In this document: piece after piece, positions 1 to 11,194 of the stretch
Numbering within the stretch: position 1 is the stretch's first letter
Layout of the letters: every line of letters starts with the position of its first letter
Source: Ruminococcus sp. FMBCY1
Lineage (GTDB): Bacteria; Bacillota; Clostridia; Oscillospirales; Acutalibacteraceae
Direction: 5' to 3'
Length of the DNA stretch: 64,000 nt
NCBI RefSeq assembly: GCF_023921805.1
Contig: NZ_CP074197.1
Location: 1,674,001-1,738,000, forward strand
Translations under genes and position numbers: made by a program
Notes under the pieces: model-generated
Told to the model about the DNA's origin: nothing
The model's input: the letters and a program-made list of their open reading frames with translations, nothing else
The model's database searches: none

Positions 1-280
1 TCTGTATTAGCAAATTATTTTTTCGTTTTTTGAATTAAAATCCTGCAAATTTGTAGTCAAATTGCAAGAAAATGAAAGTTTACTTTTTAGATACCGATTT
101 GTAACAAGTTTGTAACTAAAAATCAGCATATATTACAAAAGTATTACAAACAAAAATATACCTATTTTTATTTTTACAAATTTTAAAATAACCGCTTAAA
201 TACTGTGTTTTTTACAAAATAAAAAATTGAGCTTTATCTCTAAAACTCAATTTTTAACTATTTTTTATTTAATTTTCTTT
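1..280. other. AT-rich stretch without a gene
   Basis: This left edge is very AT-rich and holds no ORF with a ribosome binding site. The last part (about 222-262) contains A-rich then T-rich runs around AAATTGAG/CTCAATTTTT, which could act as a weak terminator for a gene outside the window on the left or for the rubrerythrin gene. Nothing else is visible. Confidence 0.5.
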
Positions 281-817
281 TTAATAATTATTGCTTTTCA
301 GTTGAAAAAAACTTTGTGAGTAAGCACAGACAGGACACACGGTCGGAGCGGTTTTTCCGACGCAAATATGACCGCAGTTTCGGCATATCCATACCGCATC
401 TCCGTCCTTTGAAAAAACAAGTTTTTCCTGTACATTATTAAGCAGAGTTTTAAACCTTTCTTCGTGTTGCTTTTCTATCTCGGCAACCTTTTCAAACAAA
501 CCTGCTATAAAGTCAAAGCCCTCTTCTCTCGCTGTCTTGGCAAACTGCGGATACATTTCATTCCATTCGTAATATTCGCCGTCCGAAGCAAGCTGTAGGT
601 TTTCTTCTGTTGTACTCGTTTTTCCTTTCAGAAGATTGTACCATATCTGTGCGTGGGCTTTTTCGTTCTTTGCGGTTTCTTCAAAAAGCTCGGCTATCTG
701 TTCGTATCCGTCGGCTTTTGCCTTATCTGAATAGAATGTATATTTGTTTCTTGCTATTGACTCACCGGCAAGAGCCGCCTCAAGATTTTTCTCTGTTTGC
801 GAACCTTTTAATTGCAT
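281..817 (-). CDS. rbr: Rubrerythrin
   Basis: Cytoplasmic non-haem di-iron peroxidase that removes hydrogen peroxide in anaerobes, with electrons from rubredoxin or NADH systems (family knowledge). The 178-residue protein has an N-terminal four-helix ferritin-like domain (residues about 5-130) with the expected iron ligand motifs (AGES near 17-20, NEKAH at 51-55, EIEKQH at 113-118) and a C-terminal rubredoxin-like domain with two Cys pairs at 145/148 and 161/164. The open frame extends 39 codons upstream, but the ATG at 817 has a GGGAG ribosome site and matches the family start, so the extension is rejected. It is monocistronic and divergent from rsmE. Confidence 0.95.
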   Translation of the reverse strand: MQLKGSQTEKNLEAALAGESIARNKYTFYSDKAKADGYEQIAELFEETAKNEKAHAQIWYNLLKGKTSTTEENLQLASDGEYYEWNEMYPQFAKTAREEGFDFIAGLFEKVAEIEKQHEERFKTLLNNVQEKLVFSKDGDAVWICRNCGHICVGKTAPTVCPVCAYSQSFFQLKSNNY

Positions 818-1065
818 ACATAAACTCCCTTTTACGATTTTCTTTTCTATATATAGTATATACAGGCAAAGTGCGTATATACAAAAGCGGTAAAAACTTG
901 CATTTATGCGGTATTTTTGGTATATTAAAAACATAAATATTAGATTTTATACAGCTCAGGGGTTAGCAAAACGATTAGATTAGAAATTTAAAATTACAGA
1001 TAGTTTTTTAATCCGTTTACTTTATACCTGCTAATCCCTCAACAAAATAAAAAGAGGTTTTTTAA

Positions 1066-1791
1066 ATGGCTTGGTTTTTTACAGATGAAAATATCACTTC
1101 CGACACCTATGTTATTTCAGGTGAAAACGCACGACATATATCAAAATCATTGCGAATGAAAAAAGGCGAAGAACTCACGCTGGTTACCCCCGACAATACG
1201 CAGTGTGAATGTGTACTCACAGAGATTACAGCCGAATATTCTGCGGTAAAAATTACGGAAAAAAGGCCGTGCGAGAATGAACCCGATGTATTCGTAACCC
1301 TGTATCAGGCTCTGCCAAAGGGCGATAAAATGGACTATATTGTGCAAAAATGCGTTGAACTCGGCATATCAAGAATAGTTCCCATGCTCTCGGCAAGATG
1401 CGTTTCAAGACCTGATGCAAAGTCAATAAAGAAAAAATGCGAGCGTTGGCAAAAGATAGCTTTGCAGGCGGCAATGCAGAGCAGAAGAGGAATCATCCCG
1501 CAGGTTTGCGACTGCGTGAGCTTTGAAAAAGCCGCACAAATGAGCCTTGAAAGCGAAAAACAGATTATTTTTTACGAACTTGGCGGAGAAAAAGTAAATA
1601 AAATTCTCGATAAAAAGCCAAAAAGTATAGCAATGTTTATCGGCAGTGAGGGCGGATTTGAGCAGTCCGAAGTTGATAAAATCATCGCAAACGGAGGCAG
1701 TCCGGCAACCCTCGGCAAAAGAATTTTAAGAGCGGAAACCGCACCTCTCGCCGCACTTTCTATTATAATGTTCCAAACAGATAATTTTTAA
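1066..1791 (+). CDS. rsmE: 16S rRNA (uracil1498-N3)-methyltransferase RsmE
   Basis: Methylates U1498 in helix 44 of 16S rRNA using S-adenosylmethionine (family knowledge). The 241-residue protein has the N-terminal PUA-like RNA-binding part and a C-terminal SPOUT methyltransferase knot. Visible motifs are IGSEGGF near residue 193, the cofactor loop, and LGKRILRAETAPLA near the end, the knotted SAM-binding segment. An AGAGG ribosome site precedes the ATG. The gene reads on the + strand, against the leftward replication direction expected on this side of the origin, and is followed by a weak hairpin. Confidence 0.96.
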   Translation: MAWFFTDENITSDTYVISGENARHISKSLRMKKGEELTLVTPDNTQCECVLTEITAEYSAVKITEKRPCENEPDVFVTLYQALPKGDKMDYIVQKCVELGISRIVPMLSARCVSRPDAKSIKKKCERWQKIALQAAMQSRRGIIPQVCDCVSFEKAAQMSLESEKQIIFYELGGEKVNKILDKKPKSIAMFIGSEGGFEQSEVDKIIANGGSPATLGKRILRAETAPLAALSIIMFQTDNF

Positions 1792-1796
1792 AATAA

Positions 1797-1820
1797 AAAA
1801 CGAGCCTCACGCCCGTTTTG
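1797..1820 (+). terminator. Hairpin after rsmE
   Basis: AAAACG and GC pair with GC and CGTTTT across a short loop just after the rsmE stop, with T residues in the 3' arm. It fits a weak intrinsic terminator. A second hairpin lies at 1888-1935. Confidence 0.5.
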
Positions 1821-1887
1821 ATTAATATATAATAAGTTACAGAAAAAATATAATAAAGCAATCAGTCTTTATTATGTTTTTCGGATT

Positions 1888-1935
1888 AAATAATCGTCCA
1901 ACACTTGCTTGTCTGATAGTTGGGCGGTTATTTTT
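1888..1935. terminator. Second hairpin between rsmE and the toxin-antitoxin remnant
   Basis: AAATAATCGTCCAAC pairs with GTTGGGCGGTTATTT (about 15 positions with two G-T wobbles) over a 17-nt loop, followed by a T-run on the + strand. The A-run on the left arm would give a T-run on the other strand too, so it may work in both directions. A terminator role is inferred from shape only. Confidence 0.5.
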
Positions 1936-2019
1936 ATGTCTGCGATAACAGCGTAAAACACTAACTGCCTTGACTTTTTCTAAATAACGCTTATTATATT
2001 GTGTCAATTATAAATGTTC

Positions 2020-2048
2020 TTGATAATATAGGATATATACTATATTAT
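2020..2048 (+). promoter_or_regulatory. Promoter-like sequence before the toxin-antitoxin remnant
   Basis: TTGATA, 17-nt spacer, TATTAT, about 24 nt upstream of the decayed toxin frame. A good sigma-A match by eye; probably still drives the surviving antitoxin gene. Confidence 0.5.
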
Positions 2049-2071
2049 AATTATATAAAGGTGTTGTATAA

Positions 2072-2422
2072 ATAAGTTTTTGTGTTGAATATTATGAATT
2101 AGAAAACGGAACCTGTACTGTTGAAGAATTCATTTTAAAACAAGATAACAAAATGCAGGCAAAAATATTTAAAAATCTTGAATTGCTTGAAATTAGAGGA
2201 AATGAACTTAGAGAGCCATTTTCATAACATATTGAAGACGGTATTTTTGAAATCAGAAATAAAGTCGGAAATGATATTACCGGAATTTTTTATTTCTTTG
2301 TAATTGGGCAAAAAATAATACTTACAAACGGATTTATAAAGAAAACACAAAAAACTCCAAAAGCTGAAATTGCTTTAGCTAAAAAATACAGAAATGATTA
2401 TCTTAATCGAGAGGAGATTTGA
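2072..2422 (+). pseudogene. Decayed RelE/HigB-type toxin (phage Gp49-like family)
   Basis: Read in one frame from 2072, the sequence encodes a HigB-like toxin of about 115 residues: VEYYELENG and VEEF near the start, FKNLELLEIRGNELREPFS, then HIEDGIFEIR, and a C-terminal part ending KKYRNDYLNREEI. Two lesions are visible. The expected start position carries ATA instead of ATG (an AAGGTG ribosome site sits at the right distance), and codon 52 (2225-2227) is TAA where the family has a sense codon between PFS and HIEDG. The frame is otherwise intact and its stop overlaps the antitoxin ribosome site region. I infer an inactivated toxin; sequencing error is the alternative. Confidence 0.75.
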
Positions 2423-2424
2423 TT

Positions 2425-2700
2425 ATGTCTAAAAATTTCAGAGTAACTTTAAATGAAAGATTAAAAGACGAAAATTTTAAGAGTGAATATGATGCTTTAG
2501 AGCCTGAATACCAACTTATCAATGCAATTCTTGATTGTAGAAAAGAAATGAATATGACTCAAAAACAACTCTCCGAAGCCACGGGAATTGCACAGGGCGA
2601 TATAAGTAAAATTGAAAACGGCTGTGCAAATCCATCTTTAAAAACAATTGAAAGAATTGCAAAAGGTATGGGTAAAAAATTAAAACTTGAATTTGTATAA
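2425..2700 (+). CDS. XRE-family antitoxin (HigA-like), orphaned
   Basis: A 91-residue DNA-binding protein with a helix-turn-helix of the Xre/Cro type (residues about 37-88: MTQKQLSEATGIAQGDISKIE, one turn per helix, then NPSLKTIERIAKGMGKKL). In HigBA-like pairs it neutralises the upstream toxin and represses the operon (family knowledge). The ATG at 2425 follows a GAGGAG ribosome site by 8 nt; an in-frame TTG six bases earlier is too close. The cognate toxin upstream is broken, so the antitoxin probably persists alone or cross-acts with another toxin (inference). Confidence 0.85.
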   Translation: MSKNFRVTLNERLKDENFKSEYDALEPEYQLINAILDCRKEMNMTQKQLSEATGIAQGDISKIENGCANPSLKTIERIAKGMGKKLKLEFV

Positions 2701-2765
2701 AAATCTCTCAAAAAACGATACACAAAGAAATGCACCAAAAAGTCAGAAACTTTTTGGTGCATTTT

Positions 2766-3338
2766 TCAATCTTTCTTACTTTCCTTAGCAATCTTATCTA
2801 AAGACAATTGCTTTGTGTATTCCTGCAGGCTTTTCATATATTCATTAAAGCTGCATTCTTTTTCGCCGTAAACGGGGTTTAATTCATATTCGAGCGGCAG
2901 CCATGTACGGATTTCCGCCTCGTTATGCTGAATTGACGCTTCGAGTTTATCCATAGCTTTCCAGAGCTTTGCCTCTTCGGTTTTAAGCTCGTCCATTTCT
3001 TTATAAAGAGAAGTAAGCTCATCTTTATAAGGCTGTGGGAGAGTATTTAACCATTCGCAAAGTTTATGCTTTTCGATTTCTTCGTCATTGCTCGTCTTAT
3101 AAAATGACGGAATGTCCCCTGTAAAAGCCTCGCCAAGGTCATGAAAAATACACATCATAATCACCTTGTCCATATCTACATTTGGAAACTCATCTTTTAC
3201 AAAATAAGCAAACAGCGACAATCTCCAGCTATGCTCGGCAACGCTCTCTCGCCTGCCGTTTGAAAGCCAACTGTGTCTGGTATTTTTCTTTAAATTTTCT
3301 GCAAGATATAAAATTTCTGTAAGTTTTTCGGGAGTCAT
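2766..3338 (-). CDS. HD-domain hydrolase, HDDC2/YfbR-like 5'-nucleotidase family
   Basis: Metal-dependent phosphohydrolase; relatives such as E. coli YfbR cleave deoxyribonucleoside 5'-monophosphates (family knowledge). The 190-residue protein shows the HD metal ligands: H36 in SVAEHSWRL, H66-D67 in CIFHDLGEAF, and D130 in KAMDKLEA. The insert between 67 and 130 is charged and helical. It starts at an ATG with an AGAGG site and lies 12 nt downstream of the lipoprotein gene, so the two are probably co-transcribed. The exact substrate cannot be read from sequence. Confidence 0.85.
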   Translation of the reverse strand: MTPEKLTEILYLAENLKKNTRHSWLSNGRRESVAEHSWRLSLFAYFVKDEFPNVDMDKVIMMCIFHDLGEAFTGDIPSFYKTSNDEEIEKHKLCEWLNTLPQPYKDELTSLYKEMDELKTEEAKLWKAMDKLEASIQHNEAEIRTWLPLEYELNPVYGEKECSFNEYMKSLQEYTKQLSLDKIAKESKKD

Positions 3339-3350
3339 AACAATACCTCT

Positions 3351-4043
3351 TTACTCTGAATAAGTCGGAATATTCCACTCGGTCAAATGCTCGTCGGTAA
3401 CGGGAAAATACCTAAAAAGCATTGTACTGTCGTTATTTTCGTCTTTTTTGCCTGTAGTAAGGTTAAAAATATTGTTTTCATAAGCAAGCGAACTTTTGTT
3501 TTCAAAGGTTGTTTCGTTAAAAATCTTTTCAAACAGCTCAACATCATCGCTTGTGTAGCCTCCGACGGCAGCAGCCATAACAGCCGACATATTAAGTATT
3601 CTTTCGCTGTACTGATGTTCGCCGTCAATAGACACATACTTTGACATAGTAGTGCCGCAGCCGACATTCATTATTTTGTGACTGCGTGACTCAACCGCCA
3701 CGGTAAGCTCAGCATTGTCTATATCATAGTAATAACAAAAATACTCAACTCCGTTAGCGTCTTTTTTGGTTTCTCCGAGCCTTTTCCAATTTTCCATACT
3801 GAGATATTCGTCACCGCCCGAACGAAACATTATTTCGTTATAGCGCTCGGTAAATTTCTCAATATTTATATTATATCTTTTGCCGTTCACATTGGTGCTG
3901 TCCTCCTGCGCTTTTTCCTTTGTGTAAGCAAGGATTTCGTCAAGTGAAGCCGTACCGCCTTTTACAATTGTTTTCTGCTCTTTACAAGCCGCAAAAGAAA
4001 AGGCAAGCACCAAAGCAAACAGTACAGGCACAATTTTTTTCAT
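3351..4043 (-). CDS. Putative lipoprotein of unknown function
   Basis: The 230-residue product begins with a lipoprotein signal peptide: positive MKK, a hydrophobic stretch, and lipobox FAAC with the acceptor Cys at residue 20. The mature part has no motif I recognise; it is rich in acidic and aromatic residues and looks like an extracytoplasmic soluble domain. It should be anchored on the outer face of the membrane. It is the first gene of a probable two-gene unit with the HD hydrolase. Confidence 0.75.
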   Translation of the reverse strand: MKKIVPVLFALVLAFSFAACKEQKTIVKGGTASLDEILAYTKEKAQEDSTNVNGKRYNINIEKFTERYNEIMFRSGGDEYLSMENWKRLGETKKDANGVEYFCYYYDIDNAELTVAVESRSHKIMNVGCGTTMSKYVSIDGEHQYSERILNMSAVMAAAVGGYTSDDVELFEKIFNETTFENKSSLAYENNIFNLTTGKKDENNDSTMLFRYFPVTDEHLTEWNIPTYSE

Positions 4044-4150
4044 ACCTATTACCTCGTTTGATTAGTCAAAGTGTTGGTTTTGTCGGAAATATGTGATTTA
4101 ATATTCAGGTTAATAAAGTAAAAAACACGCTCTCTGCCAAAAAATCAGAA

Positions 4151-4248
4151 AAGTTTGGTCAACCTTTAAAAAGGCTTGACCTAAATTTTTAAATTATTTA
4201 ATCTTAGCCTTGCGATTAACTGTGCTAAACCATAATTTTTACCCGACA
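4151..4248. repeat. Hairpin repeat family, short copy 1
   Basis: GGTCAACC and GGCTTGACC form an imperfect inverted repeat (4157-4181) flanked by AAGTTT and AAATTTTT, then a spacer and the outer arm TAAACCATAATTTTTACCC (4224-4242). The same core and outer arm recur at about eleven other places in this window. It lies between the divergent 3'/5' ends of gyrA and the lipoprotein gene and might terminate transcription in both directions. Confidence 0.8.
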
Positions 4249-4307
4249 ATTACTTTTATCAAAATATGTTATAGCCCTCCTTTTTACGGGAAGGCTATAT
4301 TTTTTAT

Positions 4308-6857
4308 TTATTCTTCTGTATTCTCTTCGGCATTTGTTTCAGGGGCAGTATTCTCCTCGGAAGTTTCTTCTTCGGCTGTTTCCTCTGTTTTTTCGCTCTC
4401 ACTGTCCTCGTGAGGTGCTCTTGCAACAGTAACTACCTTATCGTTTTCGCCTATTCTCATAAGAGTAACGCCCTTGCTCGGTCTGTTACAGATTCTTACA
4501 GTATCGGCGGCAATTCTGATAATTACGCCCTCCTGCGAAATAATGATAATATCCTCGTCAAGCTTAACCGCACTGACAGCCGCAACATTTCCGTATTTTT
4601 CGGTGTGGTAGTTGGTAATACCCTTACCGCCACGGCTCTGCAAGCGGTAGTCGCTTACATTTGAAATTCTGCCAAAGCCTGTTTCGGACGCAGTAAGAAT
4701 AAGGTCATCATTTGCAACAACGCACATACCCACAACGCAGTCGCCCTCACGCAGAGAAATAGCCTTAACGCCTCTTGCCTGTCTGCCCATAGGACGAACA
4801 TCGGTTTCTTCAAATCTGATAGCAAGGCCGTTCTTTGTAGCCACAATAACCTGCTGATTGCCGTCTGTAAGTCTTACCCATGCAAGCTCGTCACCCTCGT
4901 TAAGTTCAAGGGCAATAAGTCCGCCTTTTCTTGCGGTATTATATGCATTGAGAGAAATTCTCTTTATAATACCCTGCTTTGTAACCATAACAAGGTACTT
5001 TTCCTCGTCAAATTCAGGCACTCTAATCATAGAAGTTACCTTTTCGTCCGCCGCAATCGGGAGCAGATTTGCAATATTCATACCCTTTGACTGACGGCTT
5101 CCCTCCGGCACTTCATAGCACTTGAGCCTGTACACTCTGCCCTTATCGGTAAAGAACAGTACATAATCGTGAGAATTAATTACGAACATTTCAGTCGCAA
5201 CATCTTCTTCTCTGCGTGACATACCCGATACGCCACGGCCGCCTCTGTTCTGAATCTTGTAGGTATCAACAGCAAGGCGCTTTACATAGCCGAATTGAGT
5301 AAGTGTGAGCACGCATTCCTGATTCGGAATAAGATCCTCAATGTCAACTTCGCCGTTGACAGCGCAGATTTCCGTTCTTCTCGGATCTGCAAACTTATTT
5401 CTGATTACAATAAGCTCTTCCTTGATAATTTCACGCTGTCTGCCCTCATCGGCAAGAATAGCGTTGTATTCTTCGATTTTTGTCTTTAAAGCGGCAATTT
5501 CGTCTTCAATTTTTGTGCGCTCCATATTTGTGAGCTGACCTAAACGCATCTGAACAATTGCCTGTGCCTGAACATCGTCAAGACCAAAGCGCTCCATAAG
5601 GTTTACCTTAGCGGTAGCCTGGTCTTTACTATTTCTGATGATTGAGATTACCTCGTCAATAAAGTCAATCGCAATCTTCAAGCCCTCAAGGATATGCTCT
5701 CTGTCCTTTGCCTTTTTAAGGTCAAATTCCGTTCTTCTGCGTATGATTTCCTGCTGGAAGTTTACATACTCTGTAAGCATTTCCTTAAGGTTTAATATCT
5801 TAGGAACACCGTCAACAATTGCAAGCATAATTGCGCCGAAAGTTGTCTGTAATTGTGTAAGATTAAAGAGGTTGTTAAGAACAATGCTTGCAGACGCTTC
5901 ACGCTTAACATCAATTTCAATATGCATACCCTGACGGTCGGAGTGGTCCTCAATGTTAGAAATACCGTCAATTCTCTTGTCTTTCACAAGGTCGGCAATG
6001 TATTCGATAAGTCTTGCCTTGTTGACCTGATAAGGCAGTTCGGTAACAATAATCTTGTATCTGCCGTTTTTAGCCTCTACAATCTCTGTTTTGGCTCTCA
6101 CGGTAATTTTACCTCTGCCGGTCGCATAAGTGGCTCTTATACCGCTTCTGCCCATAATAATGCCGCCTGTCGGAAAGTCAGGGCCGGGCATATAGTCCAT
6201 AAGACCGGCAAGGTCAATATCTGGATTATCAATAAGTGCACAAGCGGCGTCAATGGTTTCGCCGAGGTTGTGCGGAGGAATCTTTGTAGCCATACCTACG
6301 GCGATACCGTCAGAACCGTTTACAAGCAGGTTAGGAAATCTGCTCGGAAGTACGGTTGGCTCTTCAAGTCTGTCGTCAAAGTTAGGCTGAAAATCAACCG
6401 TCTTTTTGTCAATATCGGTAAGCATTTCGCAAGAAATCTTGCTCATTCTCGCCTCTGTGTATCTGTATGCGGCAGGCGGGTCACCGTCAACCGAACCGAA
6501 GTTACCGTGGCCGTCAACAAGCATATATCTCATTGAAAAGTCCTGTGCAAGTCGAACAAGCGCATCGTAAACAGACGCATCACCGTGAGGATGATACGCA
6601 CCGAGCACAGCACCTACGGTGTCTGCGCACTTATGGTACGGCTTGTTAGGGTCAAGACCCTTTTCGTACATTGTGTAGAGAATACGCCTGTGAACAGGTT
6701 TTAAACCGTCACGAACATCAGGTAACGCACGGGAGATAATAACGCTCATCGAGTAGTCAAGAAAACTTGATTTCATTTCTTCCTGCACATCGACATCTCT
6801 TATTCTTCCGTGATTAAATACTCCATTTTCCATATTTTCGTTGTCCATATTATTCAT
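4308..6857 (-). CDS. gyrA: DNA gyrase subunit A
   Basis: Breakage-reunion subunit of gyrase, which with GyrB introduces negative supercoils using ATP. The 849-residue protein has the winged-helix/tower/coiled-coil breakage domain with catalytic Tyr at 133 (in [10 protein letters not shown]) and a C-terminal beta-pinwheel carrying the GyrA-box-like SRGGKG that marks gyrase rather than Topo IV. The tail is strongly acidic (Glu/Thr-rich, last about 35 residues). In the quinolone-determining region the residue equivalent to E. coli Ser83 is Ala (A94, in [11 protein letters not shown]) while Asp87 is kept (D98). The annotated ATG directly abuts its ribosome site; the in-frame ATG at 6848 has better spacing from GAGG, so the true start may be three codons in. 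Confidence 0.98.
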   Translation of the reverse strand: MNNMDNENMENGVFNHGRIRDVDVQEEMKSSFLDYSMSVIISRALPDVRDGLKPVHRRILYTMYEKGLDPNKPYHKCADTVGAVLGAYHPHGDASVYDALVRLAQDFSMRYMLVDGHGNFGSVDGDPPAAYRYTEARMSKISCEMLTDIDKKTVDFQPNFDDRLEEPTVLPSRFPNLLVNGSDGIAVGMATKIPPHNLGETIDAACALIDNPDIDLAGLMDYMPGPDFPTGGIIMGRSGIRATYATGRGKITVRAKTEIVEAKNGRYKIIVTELPYQVNKARLIEYIADLVKDKRIDGISNIEDHSDRQGMHIEIDVKREASASIVLNNLFNLTQLQTTFGAIMLAIVDGVPKILNLKEMLTEYVNFQQEIIRRRTEFDLKKAKDREHILEGLKIAIDFIDEVISIIRNSKDQATAKVNLMERFGLDDVQAQAIVQMRLGQLTNMERTKIEDEIAALKTKIEEYNAILADEGRQREIIKEELIVIRNKFADPRRTEICAVNGEVDIEDLIPNQECVLTLTQFGYVKRLAVDTYKIQNRGGRGVSGMSRREEDVATEMFVINSHDYVLFFTDKGRVYRLKCYEVPEGSRQSKGMNIANLLPIAADEKVTSMIRVPEFDEEKYLVMVTKQGIIKRISLNAYNTARKGGLIALELNEGDELAWVRLTDGNQQVIVATKNGLAIRFEETDVRPMGRQARGVKAISLREGDCVVGMCVVANDDLILTASETGFGRISNVSDYRLQSRGGKGITNYHTEKYGNVAAVSAVKLDEDIIIISQEGVIIRIAADTVRICNRPSKGVTLMRIGENDKVVTVARAPHEDSESEKTEETAEEETSEENTAPETNAEENTEE

Positions 6858-6867
6858 TCCTCAAGGT

Positions 6868-7290
6868 TTATGTAAATTGTTTTATCTTTTCGTAAAGCTC
6901 GGGCATACGCTTTCTTATGCTTATCGGGCGGAATGTCTTTGAATCGACAAATCCGTGCTCGGTAGTACCGTAGCCGAGTTCTGTTTCCGAGCCGTCAGGC
7001 TCTATTCTCTTTACTGTGTATGAAAAAGTAATTCTTGCGGCAGAAATTAAAATTACCTTTGTGCGTAAAATAATTTCATCGTCATAAAACGCAGGCTTGC
7101 CGAATGAACAGTTAAGGTTCAAAAGCGGCGTCATAATTCCCTGTTCTTCCATTTCACGATAATTAAAGCCGAGCATTTTTATATAGTCGCCCCTGCCCAT
7201 TTCGTACCATATCGGATAATTTGAGTGGTGAACAATGCCCATACAATCCGTTTCGGCATAACGCACCCGAAATTTAGTTCGTGAATGCAC
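6868..7290 (-). CDS. ybgC: Acyl-CoA thioesterase, YbgC/FcbC hot-dog family
   Basis: Hydrolyses acyl-CoA thioesters; substrate not predictable (family knowledge). The 140-residue single hot-dog domain has the family signature RYAETDCMGIVHHSNYPIW with the catalytic Asp at residue 15. The open frame runs 52 codons further upstream, but a GTG at 7290 lies 8 nt after a GGAG site and starts exactly where family members start, so the longer version is rejected. It lies between gyrB and gyrA, 10 nt upstream of the gyrA start, so it is probably part of the same transcript. Confidence 0.88.
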   Translation of the reverse strand: MHSRTKFRVRYAETDCMGIVHHSNYPIWYEMGRGDYIKMLGFNYREMEEQGIMTPLLNLNCSFGKPAFYDDEIILRTKVILISAARITFSYTVKRIEPDGSETELGYGTTEHGFVDSKTFRPISIRKRMPELYEKIKQFT

Positions 7291-7499
7291 AAAAATCACT
7301 CCTTTTACAACGATAAGACAATTTGTATAAAATATATTCTTACTTCCGACAACAGCTAAGTTACAGTCGGAAATTTTTATTATAAAAAGACAGTTTGCCA
7401 AATGATAATATTCTTGTCCCAAATAATTAAACTGCGGTCGGAACATTCGTTTTAAATTATCACAAATTTACCGCTCAAAAAATTCAGTTCAAAACAGAA

Positions 7500-9644
<2,145 letters not shown>

Positions 9645-10084
9645 TTTCTTTATCAAAAAGTTAGGATAAATTACGGTTTAGTGTAATACTTAGTCCGGTA
9701 ATTATAAAAGTTTGGTCAACCTTTTCAAAGGTTGTGGGTGTGGGCAAAGCCCACAAATACTTTTTGCTGACGCAAATTTTTGATAGCCAAACAGCTTGCT
9801 GTTTGGCGGCTTTAACACAACGGCGTTAGCTTTTAAATGCGATAGCAAAATAAGAAAGAAATTCGTTATTTCATTAAAAAAATATAGGTCTTTTTTTATG
9901 GCTGTCGCCTGTTTTTTTCAAACTTAGTCTTAGCACGCAAACAGCGAGGCTGTTTGCGACCGATAAAAACTTATATTGGAAGATTTTATGGGCGCTGCCC
10001 AAACCCGCAAGCCTTTAAAAAGGCTTGACCTAAATTTTTTAATTATACCTCTAAAATTGTGAGCAAAACCATAATTCATTACTG
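9645..10084. repeat. Hairpin repeat family, long copy A
   Basis: Non-coding element of about 440 bp. The outer arms are TTCTTTATCAAAAAGTTAGG with TAAATTACGGTTTAG on the left, and AAAACCATAATTCATTACT on the right. Inside lie GGTCAACCTTTTCAAAGG and CCTTTAAAAAGGCTTGACC, and between them GTGGGCAAAGCCCAC (9738-9752), a palindrome GCCAAACAGC-TT-GCTGTTTGGC (9786-9807), CGCAAACAGC-GAG-GCTGTTTGCG (9936-9958), and GGGCGCTGCCC. It contains no ORF with a ribosome site. Copies B, C and D at 31.7, 42.6 and 53.9 kb share this plan; A and B have the same terminal orientation, C and D the opposite. Confidence 0.9.
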
Positions 10085-10114
10085 CTGCCCCATCATTTAG
10101 AATAAAGCCAAAAT

Positions 10115-10432
10115 TTATTTGTTTTTCTTTCCCTTTTTTATATCCTTAAACGATACAAACAGTGGGTACAATGCTATGAACAGCAGTATAAAAATCACAT
10201 TTATGCCAACCAAAGCATAGAAGTTCAGGTTAGGGCTCATATATAACACACCTACATTCGCCGCTACGGCGAGAACAAACAAAATGAGTATAAGTACCAA
10301 GCAAGGCCTTATGCTCGCTCTGAACTCATTTTTGCAGTGATAACAGGTATGTGATTTTTCTTTTACAATTTTTTTAACCTCTCTGTAGCCGTAAACGGTA
10401 TGGCAGTGAGGACAAATAGGTAACTTCAGCAT
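10115..10432 (-). CDS. Small zinc-ribbon membrane protein of unknown function
   Basis: The 105-residue protein starts with a zinc-ribbon-like Cys set (CPHCH at 7-11, CYHC at 30-33), followed by two predicted membrane helices (residues about 44-66 and 74-92) and a Lys-rich C-terminus. It follows the similarly built larger gene upstream by 3 nt, so the two are probably co-transcribed. No function is known to me. The pair sits between remB and gyrB, which are adjacent in B. subtilis. Confidence 0.7.
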   Translation of the reverse strand: MLKLPICPHCHTVYGYREVKKIVKEKSHTCYHCKNEFRASIRPCLVLILILFVLAVAANVGVLYMSPNLNFYALVGINVIFILLFIALYPLFVSFKDIKKGKKNK

Positions 10433-10435
10433 AAA

Positions 10436-11188
10436 TTAGAATTTTCTGTTTGCGGTGTATTTGTTTGTATCGGCTTTTTTGTTGTCGTCGCTCTCTTCCT
10501 TTTGCGGAATGTAGTGGCGTGAGCGTGAAAAGCCCGTATCTGCGTCCGAACGGATTTTCTTAAGCGGTGCGTCCATAGATGCGTGGTCTTCGCTTACATC
10601 GCTTATAACAGGCACAAAAGCCACGGTCTTATCCGTTTCCTTATCTGCCTCTTTTTCTTCGTCCGCTCTGTTCATCTCTTCCTGCAAATGTATTCTCTCG
10701 GCGTCACGCTTTTGCTTGAGCTGATTAAACACACTTGTATCTATGGCAACCTTAGGAGTTGTATCCTCGGGTTCGGATGTAATTGTGTGTGATGTTCTCA
10801 TCGGGTTAAAGTCAAACTCATCGGTTATGTCGCCGGCAATATTTTCGGAGTAAACCATACCGGCCTTTTTAGCCTCCATGGATTTCTTATATTTTTTAAG
10901 AGGAACATAATTCAAAAAGACGGGAGATATAAGCATAAAAATTACAAGCGGTACGGCAACAAGCAAAACTCCGAGAGGATTGCTGATATTGCCCGACTTA
11001 ATCCAGTAAAGCATAATGCCTGCGGCAACCGCAACTGCAAGTGCAAAGCCGACAAAAATCATTTTGTTAATTATGACTTTACTTTCCTTTCCACATCTTG
11101 TGCATATATATTCACTTTTTCGTCTGCTTGAAAAACCCGAAATATACGAAATTCGTTTTGAACAGTAAGGACATTTTTTTGCTTTCAT
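10436..11188 (-). CDS. Zinc-ribbon membrane protein of unknown function
   Basis: A 250-residue protein with an N-terminal zinc ribbon (CPYC at 6-9 and CTRC near 29-32), two membrane helices (about 44-64 and 73-95), and a long charged cytoplasmic-looking tail of about 150 residues rich in Asp, Glu and Lys, likely disordered. The ATG at 11188 follows GAGGG by 7 nt; the TTG two codons upstream is too close. Its domain order matches the 105-residue neighbour downstream, which lacks the tail, suggesting a duplicated pair. The role is unknown. Confidence 0.7.
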   Translation of the reverse strand: MKAKKCPYCSKRISYISGFSSRRKSEYICTRCGKESKVIINKMIFVGFALAVAVAAGIMLYWIKSGNISNPLGVLLVAVPLVIFMLISPVFLNYVPLKKYKKSMEAKKAGMVYSENIAGDITDEFDFNPMRTSHTITSEPEDTTPKVAIDTSVFNQLKQKRDAERIHLQEEMNRADEEKEADKETDKTVAFVPVISDVSEDHASMDAPLKKIRSDADTGFSRSRHYIPQKEESDDNKKADTNKYTANRKF

Positions 11189-11194
11189 AAACAA

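Noticed and set aside
818..934. N-terminal extension of the rubrerythrin frame
   Set aside because: No ribosome site at 934, sequence unlike the family, and a good GGGAG-preceded ATG at 817.
4151..4190. Calling the short repeats simple rho-independent terminators
   Set aside because: They can form terminator-like hairpins, but identical flanks, outer arms and presence far from gene ends show a dispersed repeat family; a terminator effect may be secondary.
5853..6536. 227-codon open frame on the + strand opposite gyrA
   Set aside because: Basic, low-complexity composition, no ribosome site, lies wholly inside gyrA; an antisense shadow. The same applies to long antisense frames in mnmG, rsmG, fumarase, serS, glk and proA.
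9645..10084. Transposon with its own transposase in the long repeats
   Set aside because: No ORF with a start and ribosome site in any long copy; if mobile they would need a transposase from elsewhere.
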